Shown: in pieces, positions 53,176 through 61,682 of the stretch | Position numbering within the stretch: the stretch's first letter is position 1 | How the letters are laid out: every line of letters begins with the position of its first letter | Assembly: GCF_013282805.1 (NCBI RefSeq) | Contig: NZ_CP054038.1 | Location: forward strand, 1,178,001-1,242,000 | Length of the DNA: 64,000 nt | Direction of reading: 5' to 3' | From: Microbacterium hominis | GTDB taxonomy: Bacteria > Actinomycetota > Actinomycetes > Actinomycetales > Microbacteriaceae | The notes under the pieces: generated by a model | What the model was told of the DNA's origin: nothing | Databases searched by the model: none | Seen by the model: the letters and a program-made list of their open reading frames with translations, nothing else | Translations under genes and position numbers: made by a program

Positions 53176-54159
53176 TCACCCCGCGATGTAGAGGATGTCG
53201 CTGGTGCCGCGCTCGCCGCCGTTGGAGGGGCTGTTGACCACCTCGCCGTCGAAGTACATCGTCGAGGAGCCTCCGCCGTCGAGGTTGTAGGCGGTCGTGG
53301 CCCCGAGGTCGATCATGATGTCGGCGAGCTCGGTGAGGGTCACGCCCTCGCTGTAGCCGGTCTGGCGGCCGTCGACGACGACGAAGACCAGGTGGTTCTC
53401 GTCGATCACGCCGACGGCGGTGCGCGGCTGGTCGCCCTGGATGGAGTGATTCCCGAAGTTGGTGTCGATCTCGACGTCTTCGATGCCGTCGACGGCCGTG
53501 CCCTCCTCGACGATCGCCGGTCCGAAGCTCAGCGTGTTCCACGCGCCGTCGGCGAGCAGCTCGTCGGCGCTCGTCTGCGTCTCGTCGTACACCGCGACGG
53601 TGCCGTCGGCGTAGAAGACCAGCCCGTCACGTGCGCCGTCGTCACGGTAGACGACGCCGTTGCGGATCACGATGCCGGTGTCGCGGAAGCCGTAGTAGTC
53701 GCCGTTGATCGCGAACACCGCGCCGTTGTCGGCGGCGATCTGGCTGGTGAGCTCGGTGATGTTCTCCCCGAACTGATCCTTCGCGAAGGCGCTGCGAAGG
53801 TCGGTGGCATCGCCGAGGACCACGTCGGCGACGTAGTACGTCACCGTCTCCGATCCGCTGCCGGTGGTGACCGTCGACAGCTCGATCGAGGTCTCGCCCT
53901 CGGTGTAGCCGGTGTCGGTCGTGACGGCGGCGCTCGCGGAGGCGGAGTCGCCCTGATCGGCCGCGGTGGCGCCCGAATCGGCCTCGGCGCTCGACGCGTC
54001 GGAGGCGGAGATCTCCGCCTCGTACGCGGAGACGTCGGAGATCTCGACGTGCTCCACGAGGTAGCGGTCGGCCGCCCAGGCCGCGGCGCCGCCGGCGGAG
54101 AGGGCGACGACGAGGCCGGAGACGATGAGCGTGTTGCGTGTGCGATGACGAAGCGGCAT
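53176..54159 (-). CDS. Phosphodiester glycosidase-family (NAGPA-like) exported protein
   Basis: A 327-residue exported protein. A basic N-terminus with one hydrophobic helix (about 11-30) is followed by an Ala/Ser/Asp/Glu linker and the phosphodiester glycosidase (DUF2233) domain (AINGDYYGFRDTGIVIRNG, RTAVGVIDENHLVFVVVDGR, YNLDGGGSSTMYFDG). The human relative removes GlcNAc from a phosphodiester-linked sugar. An extracellular role on a sugar-phosphate polymer is plausible. It is the first gene of the five-gene operon. Confidence 0.88.
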   Translation of the reverse strand: MPLRHRTRNTLIVSGLVVALSAGGAAAWAADRYLVEHVEISDVSAYEAEISASDASSAEADSGATAADQGDSASASAAVTTDTGYTEGETSIELSTVTTGSGSETVTYYVADVVLGDATDLRSAFAKDQFGENITELTSQIAADNGAVFAINGDYYGFRDTGIVIRNGVVYRDDGARDGLVFYADGTVAVYDETQTSADELLADGAWNTLSFGPAIVEEGTAVDGIEDVEIDTNFGNHSIQGDQPRTAVGVIDENHLVFVVVDGRQTGYSEGVTLTELADIMIDLGATTAYNLDGGGSSTMYFDGEVVNSPSNGGERGTSDILYIAG

Positions 54160-54202
54160 GCTCCATGACTACGCACCGCAGTTAGTACCGCGGTCGCCGG
54201 AG

Positions 54203-54219
54203 CCTATGCGCCCCCTATG
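54203..54219 (-). promoter_or_regulatory. CATAGG direct repeat upstream of the NAGPA-like gene
   Basis: Two CATAGG hexamers with 11-base period on the minus strand, 43 bases before the start codon. A -10-like TACTAA follows after about 15 bases, so the repeat could take the place of a -35 element for an activator. It is related to the site at 52076-52092. Confidence 0.6.
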
Positions 54220-54231
54220 GATCGTCGCCGG

Positions 54232-55089
54232 TCAGGGGAGGATGCCGGCGCGGCGCGCCTTCGCCACCGCGGCGTGCCGGGTCGAAGCGTCGAGCTTGGC
54301 CATCGCGGCCTGCAGATAGGACTTGACCGTGCCCTCGCGCAGCGCCAGCGTCTGCGCGATCTCCGCGTTGGTCGCCCCCAGCGCCGCGCACGCGAGCACG
54401 TCGGTCTCTCGCGGCGAGAGCTTCACGTCGGCGGCGACCGGCTCCTCGGTGTCGCTGCGCGAGAGCGCCGCGAGCTTCTGCTCGAGGCTGGCGAGCCGCG
54501 CCTTCACGTCGTCGTCGGCGATGGCCGCGCCGATGCGCCGCAGCTCGGCGTAGCTCTCGCGCAGCTCTTCGCGCACCGAGGGTGCCATGGCCGGCGCATC
54601 GACCGGCACCGGCATCCGCGCCAGACGCCGCTGCACCTCGTCGCGCACGCGCAGTTCAGTGGCCAGCTCCTCGGCCACCGCGAACGCCGGGCGGGCGACG
54701 ACGTCGCCGACGGGGGTCTGCGCCCACGAGCCGCAGTAGAGCATTCCGCGCGCTCGGCCCGAGACCATCACCGGCACGGCGAACAGCGTGGCGATGCCTT
54801 CGCCGAGCACCGCCCGGTCGTAGTCGTGCGTGATGCTGCGCGACGAGCGGTAGTCCAGTGCGAGGCGCGGGCGGTTCTCGACGAGGGCGCGCCCGCCCAG
54901 TCCCCGCTGGGCGTGCACCACGAGCCCCTCGAGGTTGCGCGTGCGTGCGCCGGCGACCGAGGTCACGTGGATCGCGGCATCCTTCTCGAGCCCGCCGAAG
55001 GCGAGGGGGAAGCGGGTGCGTCGTACGAGATCGGCGACCGCCTGGGCGACGATGCGCGCGTCGGAATCGATGCCCGCCGCTGCGTCCAC
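54232..55089 (-). CDS. RamA-like LuxR regulator with GAF domain
   Basis: A 285-residue transcription regulator: GAF-like N-terminal domain (about 15-150) and a C-terminal LuxR helix-turn-helix (about 220-275: LSPRETDVLACAALGATNAE onward). Length and layout match RamA of Corynebacterium, a regulator of acetate metabolism. It is divergent from the DUF485/acetate-symporter genes, which RamA controls in Corynebacterium. GTG start at 55089. The five-gene VTC operon lies 72 bases downstream on the same strand. Confidence 0.85.
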   Translation of the reverse strand: MDAAAGIDSDARIVAQAVADLVRRTRFPLAFGGLEKDAAIHVTSVAGARTRNLEGLVVHAQRGLGGRALVENRPRLALDYRSSRSITHDYDRAVLGEGIATLFAVPVMVSGRARGMLYCGSWAQTPVGDVVARPAFAVAEELATELRVRDEVQRRLARMPVPVDAPAMAPSVREELRESYAELRRIGAAIADDDVKARLASLEQKLAALSRSDTEEPVAADVKLSPRETDVLACAALGATNAEIAQTLALREGTVKSYLQAAMAKLDASTRHAAVAKARRAGILP

Positions 55090-55103
55090 GCACTACCTAC
55101 TTC

Positions 55104-55189
55104 CGGGGGTGACGGCCACATCGCCGCTTTTCGTAGCGTCGACCCTACCACTCGGGGTGGGCCGACCGGCCGCCCGGAGTGCACCCCCG
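55104..55189. promoter_or_regulatory. RamA-type G-run and C-run boxes
   Basis: The gap between the divergent regulator and symporter genes contains CGGGGGT (55104-55110), CGGGGT (55153-55158) and ACCCCCG (55183-55189). These match the short G4-6 or C4-5 stretches reported for RamA. In GC-rich DNA such runs also arise by chance. Confidence 0.45.
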
Positions 55190-55228
55190 GCGCAACGCTG
55201 CGCCCCACCCATGTCGCAAGGAGGCCAC

Positions 55229-55582
55229 ATGTCCCAAGCCCGTGAAGATGCCGTCCCACGGGACGGCATCGACTACGTCGAGGTCGAGGAGTCGCCTCGG
55301 TTCCGAGAGCTCAAGCGGCGCCAGCGGGGATTCGTCTTCCCGATGGCGATCGCGTTCCTCGTCTGGTATTTCGCGTACGTGCTGCTCTCGTCGTTCGCGC
55401 CGGAGTTCATGGCCCAGCGCGTGTGGGGTGACATCACGATCGGCCTGCTGCTGGGGCTCGGCCAGTTCGTCACCACCTTCGCGATCACGATGACCTATGT
55501 CTGGTTCGCGAACCGCACCCTCGACCCGATCGCCGAGGAGATCCGCACCGACCTCGAGCAGAAGGCGGAGGTGGCCGCATGA
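55229..55582 (+). CDS. DUF485 membrane protein
   Basis: A 117-residue protein with two transmembrane helices (about 35-57 and 70-92) and the DUF485 pattern (SPRFRELKRRQRGFVFPM, then TYVWFANRTLDPI). DUF485 proteins are small partners of acetate/monocarboxylate symporters. ATG at 55229 follows an AAGGAGG site at 55219-55225; an ATG at 55211 would lie before that site. It overlaps the symporter gene by four bases. Confidence 0.92.
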   Translation: MSQAREDAVPRDGIDYVEVEESPRFRELKRRQRGFVFPMAIAFLVWYFAYVLLSSFAPEFMAQRVWGDITIGLLLGLGQFVTTFAITMTYVWFANRTLDPIAEEIRTDLEQKAEVAA

Positions 55583-57192
55583 GCGACATCTTCGCAACGG
55601 TGGAGGCCGCCGTGCAGACGGTGGAGAACAACCCCGTGCTGAACATCTCGATCTTCGGCGCGTTCGTGGCGGTGACCCTGTTCATCGTCATCCGCGCGAG
55701 CCGCAACAACAAGACCGCCGCCGACTACTACGCGGCCGGCCGCTCGTTCACGGGGCCGCAGAACGGCTTCGCGATCTCGGGCGACTATCTGTCCGCCGCA
55801 TCGTTCCTCGGCATCTGCGGGGCGATCGCGATCAACGGCTACGACGGCTTCCTGTACTCGATCGGGTTCCTCGTCGCCTGGCTGGTCGCCCTCCTGCTGG
55901 TGGCGGAGCTGATGCGCAACACCGGCAAGTTCACGATGGCCGATGTGCTCTCGTTCCGGCTCAAGCAGGGGCCTGTCCGCATGGCGGCCGCCATCACCAC
56001 CCTCGCCGTGTGCTTCTTCTACCTGCTCGCGCAGATGGCGGGCGCCGGCGGCCTGGTCTCGCTGCTGCTGGGGATCACCGAGCAGCTCGGGCAGTCGATC
56101 GTGGTGGCCGTCGTCGGCGTGCTGATGATCGTGTACGTGCTCATCGGCGGCATGAAGGGCACCACCTGGGTGCAGATCGTGAAGGCGTTCCTGCTCATCG
56201 GCGGCGCGCTCGTCATGACGGTGTGGGTGCTCGCGCTCAACGGGTTCAGCCTCAACGCGCTGCTGGAGAGCGCCGTCGAGACCGCCGGCACCAGCGACAT
56301 CCTCGGGCCGGGCATGCAGTACGGCGCCAACCCGTGGGACTTCATCTCGCTGGCGATCGCGCTCGTGCTGGGAACGGCGGGTCTTCCCCACGTGCTCATG
56401 CGCTTCTACACGGTGCCCACGGCCAAGGAGGCCCGCCGTTCGGTCGTGTGGGCGATCTGGCTCATCGGCCTGTTCTACCTGCTCACCCTTGTGCTCGGCT
56501 ACGGCGCGGGTGCGCTCGTGGGGGCGGAGGCCATCAAGGCCGCGCCCGGCGGGGTCAACTCGGCCGCGCCGCTGCTCGCACTCCACCTGGGCGGGCCGCT
56601 GCTGCTCGGGTTCATCTCGGCGGTGGCGTTCGCGACGATCCTCGCGGTCGTGGCCGGTCTCACCATCACCGCGGCGGCGTCGTTCGCCCACGACATCTAC
56701 GCGAACGTCGTGAGGAAGGGGGACGTGCCGCCGGACGGCGAGGTCAAGGTCGCCCGCCGCACGGTGATCGTGATCGGCATCCTCGCCATCATCGGCGGTA
56801 TCGGGGTGCAGGGGCAGAATGTGGCGTTCCTCGTGGCTCTCGCGTTCGCGGTGGCCGCCTCGGCCAACCTGCCGACGATCCTGTACTCGCTGTTCTGGCG
56901 CGGCTTCACCACGCGCGGAGCGGTGTGGAGCATGTACGGCGGCCTCGCCGCGGCGATCATCCTGATCGTGCTCTCGCCGGTATTCTGGGGCACGCCCACG
57001 AGCGTGTTCAAGGACGTCGGCACCGCGATCTGGCCGCTGAACAACCCGGGCATCGTCTCGATCCCGCTCGGCTTCTTCCTCGGCTGGCTGGGGTCGGTGA
57101 CCTCCCGCACGAAGGAGGACCCCGAGAAGGCGGCCGAGATGGAGGTGCGCTCCCTCACCGGATTCGGTGCGGAGAAGGCATCCAGCCACTGA
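55579..57192 (+). CDS. actP: Monocarboxylate (acetate/pyruvate) symporter, ActP/MctC type
   Basis: A 537-residue sodium:solute symporter with about 13 transmembrane helices. It shows the family features DYYAAGRSFTGPQNGFAISG, DYLSAASFLGICG and GTAGLPHVLMRFYTVPTAKE. Relatives import acetate, propionate and pyruvate using a cation gradient. It is translationally coupled to DUF485 and divergent from the RamA-like regulator. It ends before a long convergent hairpin. Confidence 0.92.
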   Translation: MSDIFATVEAAVQTVENNPVLNISIFGAFVAVTLFIVIRASRNNKTAADYYAAGRSFTGPQNGFAISGDYLSAASFLGICGAIAINGYDGFLYSIGFLVAWLVALLLVAELMRNTGKFTMADVLSFRLKQGPVRMAAAITTLAVCFFYLLAQMAGAGGLVSLLLGITEQLGQSIVVAVVGVLMIVYVLIGGMKGTTWVQIVKAFLLIGGALVMTVWVLALNGFSLNALLESAVETAGTSDILGPGMQYGANPWDFISLAIALVLGTAGLPHVLMRFYTVPTAKEARRSVVWAIWLIGLFYLLTLVLGYGAGALVGAEAIKAAPGGVNSAAPLLALHLGGPLLLGFISAVAFATILAVVAGLTITAAASFAHDIYANVVRKGDVPPDGEVKVARRTVIVIGILAIIGGIGVQGQNVAFLVALAFAVAASANLPTILYSLFWRGFTTRGAVWSMYGGLAAAIILIVLSPVFWGTPTSVFKDVGTAIWPLNNPGIVSIPLGFFLGWLGSVTSRTKEDPEKAAEMEVRSLTGFGAEKASSH

Positions 57193-57207
57193 GGCGGCCG
57201 ATCGATC

Positions 57208-57246
57208 GCGCGCGGCCCGGGACGGGGGGAGTCCCGGGCCGCGCGC
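57208..57246. terminator. Convergent terminator, symporter / Ogt-like gene
   Basis: Perfect 16-base stem (57208-57223 with 57231-57246) and a 7-base G-rich loop, between two convergent genes. No T-tract. Confidence 0.8.
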
Positions 57247-57259
57247 TCGCGCGGGCGGC

Positions 57260-57784
57260 CTACTCGCCCGCGCCCTGCTCGAGGTCGATGAGGAAGCGCT
57301 TGACCTCGGGTCTGCCGCCGTACTCGCCGAGAGATCCGTCGGCGCGCACGACGCGATGGACGGGCACGACCACCGAGAACGGGGTGGTCGCGCACGCGGT
57401 GCCGACCGCCCGTGCGGCACGCGGGCTGCCGGCGGCGATCGCGACCTCGCCGTAGCCGGCCGTCTCGCCGTACGGGATCTCGCACACGGCCGCGAGGGCG
57501 GCGCCGGCGAACCCGCCGCGCACGAGGGACCAGTCCAACTCGAGGTCGAACTCCCGCCGACGGCCCTCGAAGTACTCGTCGAGCTGCGTCGCCGCCTCCG
57601 CCGCCGCCGGGGATTCCTCCGGCACGGGCGCGGCGTGCAGCAGCCGCGCAAGCAGCGCGAGTTCACCCTCGAGGTCGCCGTGCACCGGCTGGAGCCAGAC
57701 GATGCCGGCGTCGCCGGTGACGATCACGATCTCCCCGATGGGCGAGGGGTGGACGGTGAAGCGAGGGGCGTCGACGGTGGTCAT
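57260..57784 (-). CDS. Alkyltransferase-like protein, Ogt/MGMT homologue with PVHR
   Basis: A 174-residue full-length homologue of O6-alkylguanine-DNA alkyltransferase. The DNA-binding part is conserved (IPYGETAGYGEVA, Arg finger in PRAARAVGTACA, GSLGEYGG), but the active-site PCHR is PVHR: residue 142 is Val (codon GTC) instead of the acceptor Cys. It cannot transfer alkyl groups in the usual way. It may bind damaged bases like the alkyltransferase-like proteins, which have Trp here and are usually shorter. An in-frame ATG at 57793 is a possible alternative start. Confidence 0.85.
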   Translation of the reverse strand: MTTVDAPRFTVHPSPIGEIVIVTGDAGIVWLQPVHGDLEGELALLARLLHAAPVPEESPAAAEAATQLDEYFEGRRREFDLELDWSLVRGGFAGAALAAVCEIPYGETAGYGEVAIAAGSPRAARAVGTACATTPFSVVVPVHRVVRADGSLGEYGGRPEVKRFLIDLEQGAGE

Positions 57785-57959
57785 GTCGACCATCCTGGTG
57801 CCCGCTGCCGACGCCGTGCGCCGCGTGCGTCGAATGTGGATGGATGCCGCCGGCCCCGCTCCTGGGGAGGAACGGCCGATCGCCCGGCGTGTCGCTCAAT
57901 CCCGCGAAACCGGCCCTGCCTGACGGCCCGCGGGCCGGCTCGCGCTTAGGGTTTGTGCT

Positions 57960-60900
57960 GTGTGGCGAGCAGAGCGAAGCGTCTGGACGGGCGCGGAGAG
58001 CGCGGATCCGGTGACTCCGGGCGTGCTCGGCATCGCCGAGACGGACGCGGTGGTGGTCCACATCGCCGAGCCCGAGCGCGACCGCATGCGCACCCAGGCC
58101 GCCGCGCTGGGCGGCCGTTCGACCTTGCGCCACTTCTCCGATCGCGACCCCGCCATCGAGATCACGCAGGCCCACCCCGGCAGCCTGCCGCAGTTCATCA
58201 CCGGTCGTTCGACGCTGCTGTCGAATCTGTTCCGCGACGAGGTCGCCCTGCGCAACGCCCGGCTCGCCGCGGAGGCGGTCACCGCGAAGAACACCGAACT
58301 GGTCACCGCGCGAGGCCTGGAGGCGGTGCATCTGGCTGTGGGCCTGGCCTCGTGGCGCCTCGAGGGGATCGCCTGCACGGCGCCCGTGCTGCTGCGGCCC
58401 CTCGCCATCCGGCGCCACCACGCCGACTTCGAACTCAAGCTCCACGGGTCGTTCGTCGTGAACCCCGAGCTGATCCGGTCGCTGCGCGCGCATTTCGGCA
58501 TCCGGATCGGCGCCCCGGCGGCCCTGGCCGCCCTCGCCTACGACGGAGGCGTGTTCAAGCCGCAGCGCGTGCTCGATCGGCTGCGCGCCCTCACCGGCGG
58601 GGTGGACACCCTCTCCGTCCAGCCGCGGCTCCTCGTGTCGAGCTTCGCGGACGTCGGCGCGGCGATGGCACGCGACTGCGCCACGCTGGACCACCCCGTG
58701 CTCAACGCTCTCGCCGGACATCACGACGACCGCGAGGAGCTCGCCCTGCGCCGACCGCTGCCGGTGCGCACCTCGCCCGACGAGCGCCCGCCCGCCGCCG
58801 ACACCCTCCTCCTCGATGCCGACGCCGAACAGGAGGGCGTGCTCGCCCGCATCCTGTCGGGACAGTCGCTGGCCGTGCACACCCTGCCGGGCACGGGCGG
58901 AACGCAGACGGTCATCAACGCGCTGGGCGCGCTGGTCCGAGACGGCAAGCGGGTGCTCGTCGTCAGTGCGCGCCGTTCGACGCTCGAGGGCGTTCGGCAC
59001 CGGCTCGCGGGCGTCGGCCTCGACGGCCTCGCCGTCTCCCCGCGGCACCTGCGGCGAGACCTCATCCGTGCGATCGGGCGCAACGAGAAGGCGGAGCAGC
59101 CCAAGGTCGCCGACATCGACGACGCCCTCGTGCGCCTGCGGTCCGTGCTGCGCGACTACCGCGGGGCGGTCACCGTGCGCCATCCCGATCTGGGGGTCTC
59201 GGCCCTCGAGATCCTGCAGGCCCTCGTGCGCGTGACCGGCGACGGCGCCGCACCGGCGACGGCGGCGCGATTCGATGCGCGCACCCTGGGCGCACTGGCC
59301 TCGCGGCGCGAGGAGGCGGCCGACAAGCTGCGGGCGGCCGCACGGCTGGGCGAGTTCCGCTTCGGTCCCGACGACTCGCCCTGGTACGGCGTGTCGTTCG
59401 CCACGACCGAGGATGCCCGGCACGCGCACGCGCTGGCCGGCAAGCTCCATCGCTCCGACGTGCCCACGCTGCTCGAGCGCGGCTACGAGCTGATCGGGCA
59501 GACCCGCATGCGACCGTTCACCACGGTCGCCGAGATGGGGGAGTACCTGCGCCTCCTGCAGGGCCTGCGCGACTCGCTCGACAGGTTCAGCCGCACCGTC
59601 TTCGAGCGCCCGCTGGGCGAGTTCATCCAGGCGCACGGGCCGCGACGCGACGCGCCCGAGCAGAGCGGGGCGAACCGCCGACGACTCAAGCGCCTGTCGC
59701 GCGAGTACGTGCGCCCCGGGGTGCACATCGCCGACATGCATGAGGCGCTGACGCGTGTGCAGCAGCAGCGCACCGAGTGGCAGCGGTACGTGGAGGCGGG
59801 CGTCGTGCCCGAGATCCCGCTGGGCCTGGCCGACACGGCCGTGGCCTGGCAGCGGGTGGCGGCCGAGCTCTCCGAGCTCGACGGCGTGCTCGGGCGCACC
59901 GGCGCCCACAAGCTGGCCGCGCTGCCGGTGGCCGAGCTCGTGCGCACGCTCGCGGGCCTCGCCGCGGAATCCACGGTCTTCGACAACCTGCGCGAGCGGG
60001 CGCAGCTGCGCACCGAGCTGGCGGAGCTGGGGCTGGAGCCGCTGCTGACCGAGCTGTCGGTGCGCCACGTGCCCGAGGAGCAGGTGGGAGTCGAGCTCGA
60101 GTTCGCGTGGTGGCAGTCGGCGCTGGAGCACCTGCTGCGCACCGACCGGGCGCTGCTGGGCGCCAACACGAGTGTCGTCGACCGCCTCGAGCGCGACTTC
60201 CGCCTCGTCGACGAGGCGCACGCCGCGGCATCCGGCCCCCTCCTCGCCGCGCGTCTGGCGACGCAGTGGCGCATCGGCATCGTCGATGAGGCCGATGAGG
60301 CGGCTGCCCTCCGGCAGGCGCTCAAAGAAGGTGCGACCTCGCCCGCGCAGCTGCACGTCGCCGCGCCCACCCTGCTGCGTTCGCTGGCTCCGATCTGGCT
60401 GGCGTCCCCGTACGACGTACCGGCGATCCCCGACCAGCTCGACTTCGACGTGGTGATCATCGCCGACGCGGGTGCGCTGTGCCTGGCCGAGGCGGCGCCG
60501 GCCCTCCGTCGCGCGCGCCAGGTGGTCGTCTTCGGCGACCCCGTCACGCAGAAGCCGACGCCGTTCCACGTCGCCGCCGGTCCCGCGCCGCGACCGGACC
60601 CGGAAGAGGACGAGCAGCCGTACGACGCCGTGAGCGTGTTCGAGCGCCTCGCCGAGATCGTCCCCGTCGAGACCCTGACCCGCAGCTACCGGGCGGGCGG
60701 CGAGGACCTGGCGGAGCTCGTCAACGACGCCTTCTACGGCGGCGAACTGGTCTCCCTCCCGTGGGCCGGCTCGTACCTGGGGCGCGGCAGCCTCAGCGTC
60801 GACTACGTCGAGGGCGGCATGGGGGTGCCCGACCCCGTCACGGGGGCGGTCGAGAGCCCCGACGCCGAGGTCGCGCGGGTCGTGACCCTGGTCGTGGAGC

Positions 60901-61682
60901 ACGCCGTCAACCGCGGCTCGGAGTCGCTCATGGTGGTGACCGCCAGCGCGCGGCACGTCCGCCGCATCCGCGCGGCGGTGGAGGCCGCCTTCGCCGGGCG
61001 CACCGACGTGGCCGACTTCCTCTCGCGCGACACGTCGGAGCCGCTCGCGGTGCTGACGCTGGAGGAATCCGTCGCCGAGAGCCGAGACCGCGTCATCTTC
61101 TCACTCGGGTTCGGACTCACCCGCCACGGCCGCGTGCTCAGCGACTTCGGCGATCTGTCCACGCCCGACGGCGAGCGCCTGCTCACCGTCGGGATGACAC
61201 GCGCCCGGCGGTCGATGGTGATCGTGTCCTCGATCCGTCCCTCGGCGTTCGACGACGGTCGTCTCGAGCACGGGGCGGCGACCCTCATGAGCATCCTGGG
61301 CGGACTGGCCGCCCGGGCCCGCGACGCGCGCCTCGAAGACCTGGCCGACCCGCTCACCCGGGCCCTCGCCCGGGAGCTGCGGCGCCTGGGCGTCTCGGTC
61401 GACGTGCATTACCGGGGGCTGCTGCCCCTGGTCGCCCAGTACGGCGGCAAGGCCGTCGTCGTCGAGAGCGATCCCGAGACGATCGGCGAGTCGCTGCGGG
61501 AATCGCTGCGGCTGCGGCCGCAGATCCTGCGACGCCTGGGCTGGCACTACGTGCGCGTGCACGCGTTCGATCTCTACAGCGACCCGGCGGCGGTGGCGCT
61601 GCGGATCGCCCTCATGCTCGGCGTGCCGCCCGAGGCGGCCACCGCAGACCACGACACGCAGCCCATCGATGTCACCGAGTGA
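57960..61682 (+). CDS. DUF4011 / SF1 helicase-like / MTES_1575 nuclease-like protein
   Basis: A 1240-residue protein. Residues 1-200 resemble DUF4011 (VHLAVGLASWRLEG, APVLLRPLAIRR, VVNPELIRSLR). The central part follows SF1 (COG1112-like) helicases: motif I is PGTGGTQT at 310-317, with Gly314 in place of the ATP-binding Lys; motif II is FDVVIIADAGA, lacking DEA; motif III VVFGDPVTQKPTPF, TLTRSYRAGG and VGMTRARRS look conserved. The last 90 residues resemble the MTES_1575 REase fold, but the metal ligands are degraded. It is probably catalytically dead, perhaps structural or regulatory. Confidence 0.82.
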   Translation: MWRAERSVWTGAESADPVTPGVLGIAETDAVVVHIAEPERDRMRTQAAALGGRSTLRHFSDRDPAIEITQAHPGSLPQFITGRSTLLSNLFRDEVALRNARLAAEAVTAKNTELVTARGLEAVHLAVGLASWRLEGIACTAPVLLRPLAIRRHHADFELKLHGSFVVNPELIRSLRAHFGIRIGAPAALAALAYDGGVFKPQRVLDRLRALTGGVDTLSVQPRLLVSSFADVGAAMARDCATLDHPVLNALAGHHDDREELALRRPLPVRTSPDERPPAADTLLLDADAEQEGVLARILSGQSLAVHTLPGTGGTQTVINALGALVRDGKRVLVVSARRSTLEGVRHRLAGVGLDGLAVSPRHLRRDLIRAIGRNEKAEQPKVADIDDALVRLRSVLRDYRGAVTVRHPDLGVSALEILQALVRVTGDGAAPATAARFDARTLGALASRREEAADKLRAAARLGEFRFGPDDSPWYGVSFATTEDARHAHALAGKLHRSDVPTLLERGYELIGQTRMRPFTTVAEMGEYLRLLQGLRDSLDRFSRTVFERPLGEFIQAHGPRRDAPEQSGANRRRLKRLSREYVRPGVHIADMHEALTRVQQQRTEWQRYVEAGVVPEIPLGLADTAVAWQRVAAELSELDGVLGRTGAHKLAALPVAELVRTLAGLAAESTVFDNLRERAQLRTELAELGLEPLLTELSVRHVPEEQVGVELEFAWWQSALEHLLRTDRALLGANTSVVDRLERDFRLVDEAHAAASGPLLAARLATQWRIGIVDEADEAAALRQALKEGATSPAQLHVAAPTLLRSLAPIWLASPYDVPAIPDQLDFDVVIIADAGALCLAEAAPALRRARQVVVFGDPVTQKPTPFHVAAGPAPRPDPEEDEQPYDAVSVFERLAEIVPVETLTRSYRAGGEDLAELVNDAFYGGELVSLPWAGSYLGRGSLSVDYVEGGMGVPDPVTGAVESPDAEVARVVTLVVEHAVNRGSESLMVVTASARHVRRIRAAVEAAFAGRTDVADFLSRDTSEPLAVLTLEESVAESRDRVIFSLGFGLTRHGRVLSDFGDLSTPDGERLLTVGMTRARRSMVIVSSIRPSAFDDGRLEHGAATLMSILGGLAARARDARLEDLADPLTRALARELRRLGVSVDVHYRGLLPLVAQYGGKAVVVESDPETIGESLRESLRLRPQILRRLGWHYVRVHAFDLYSDPAAVALRIALMLGVPPEAATADHDTQPIDVTE

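Noticed and set aside
57663-60956. A 1097-codon open frame on the minus strand opposite the helicase-like gene.
   Set aside because: It is a shadow caused by high GC and few stop codons. Its composition is Arg/His/Gly-rich, it matches no family, and the plus-strand gene has clear domain motifs.
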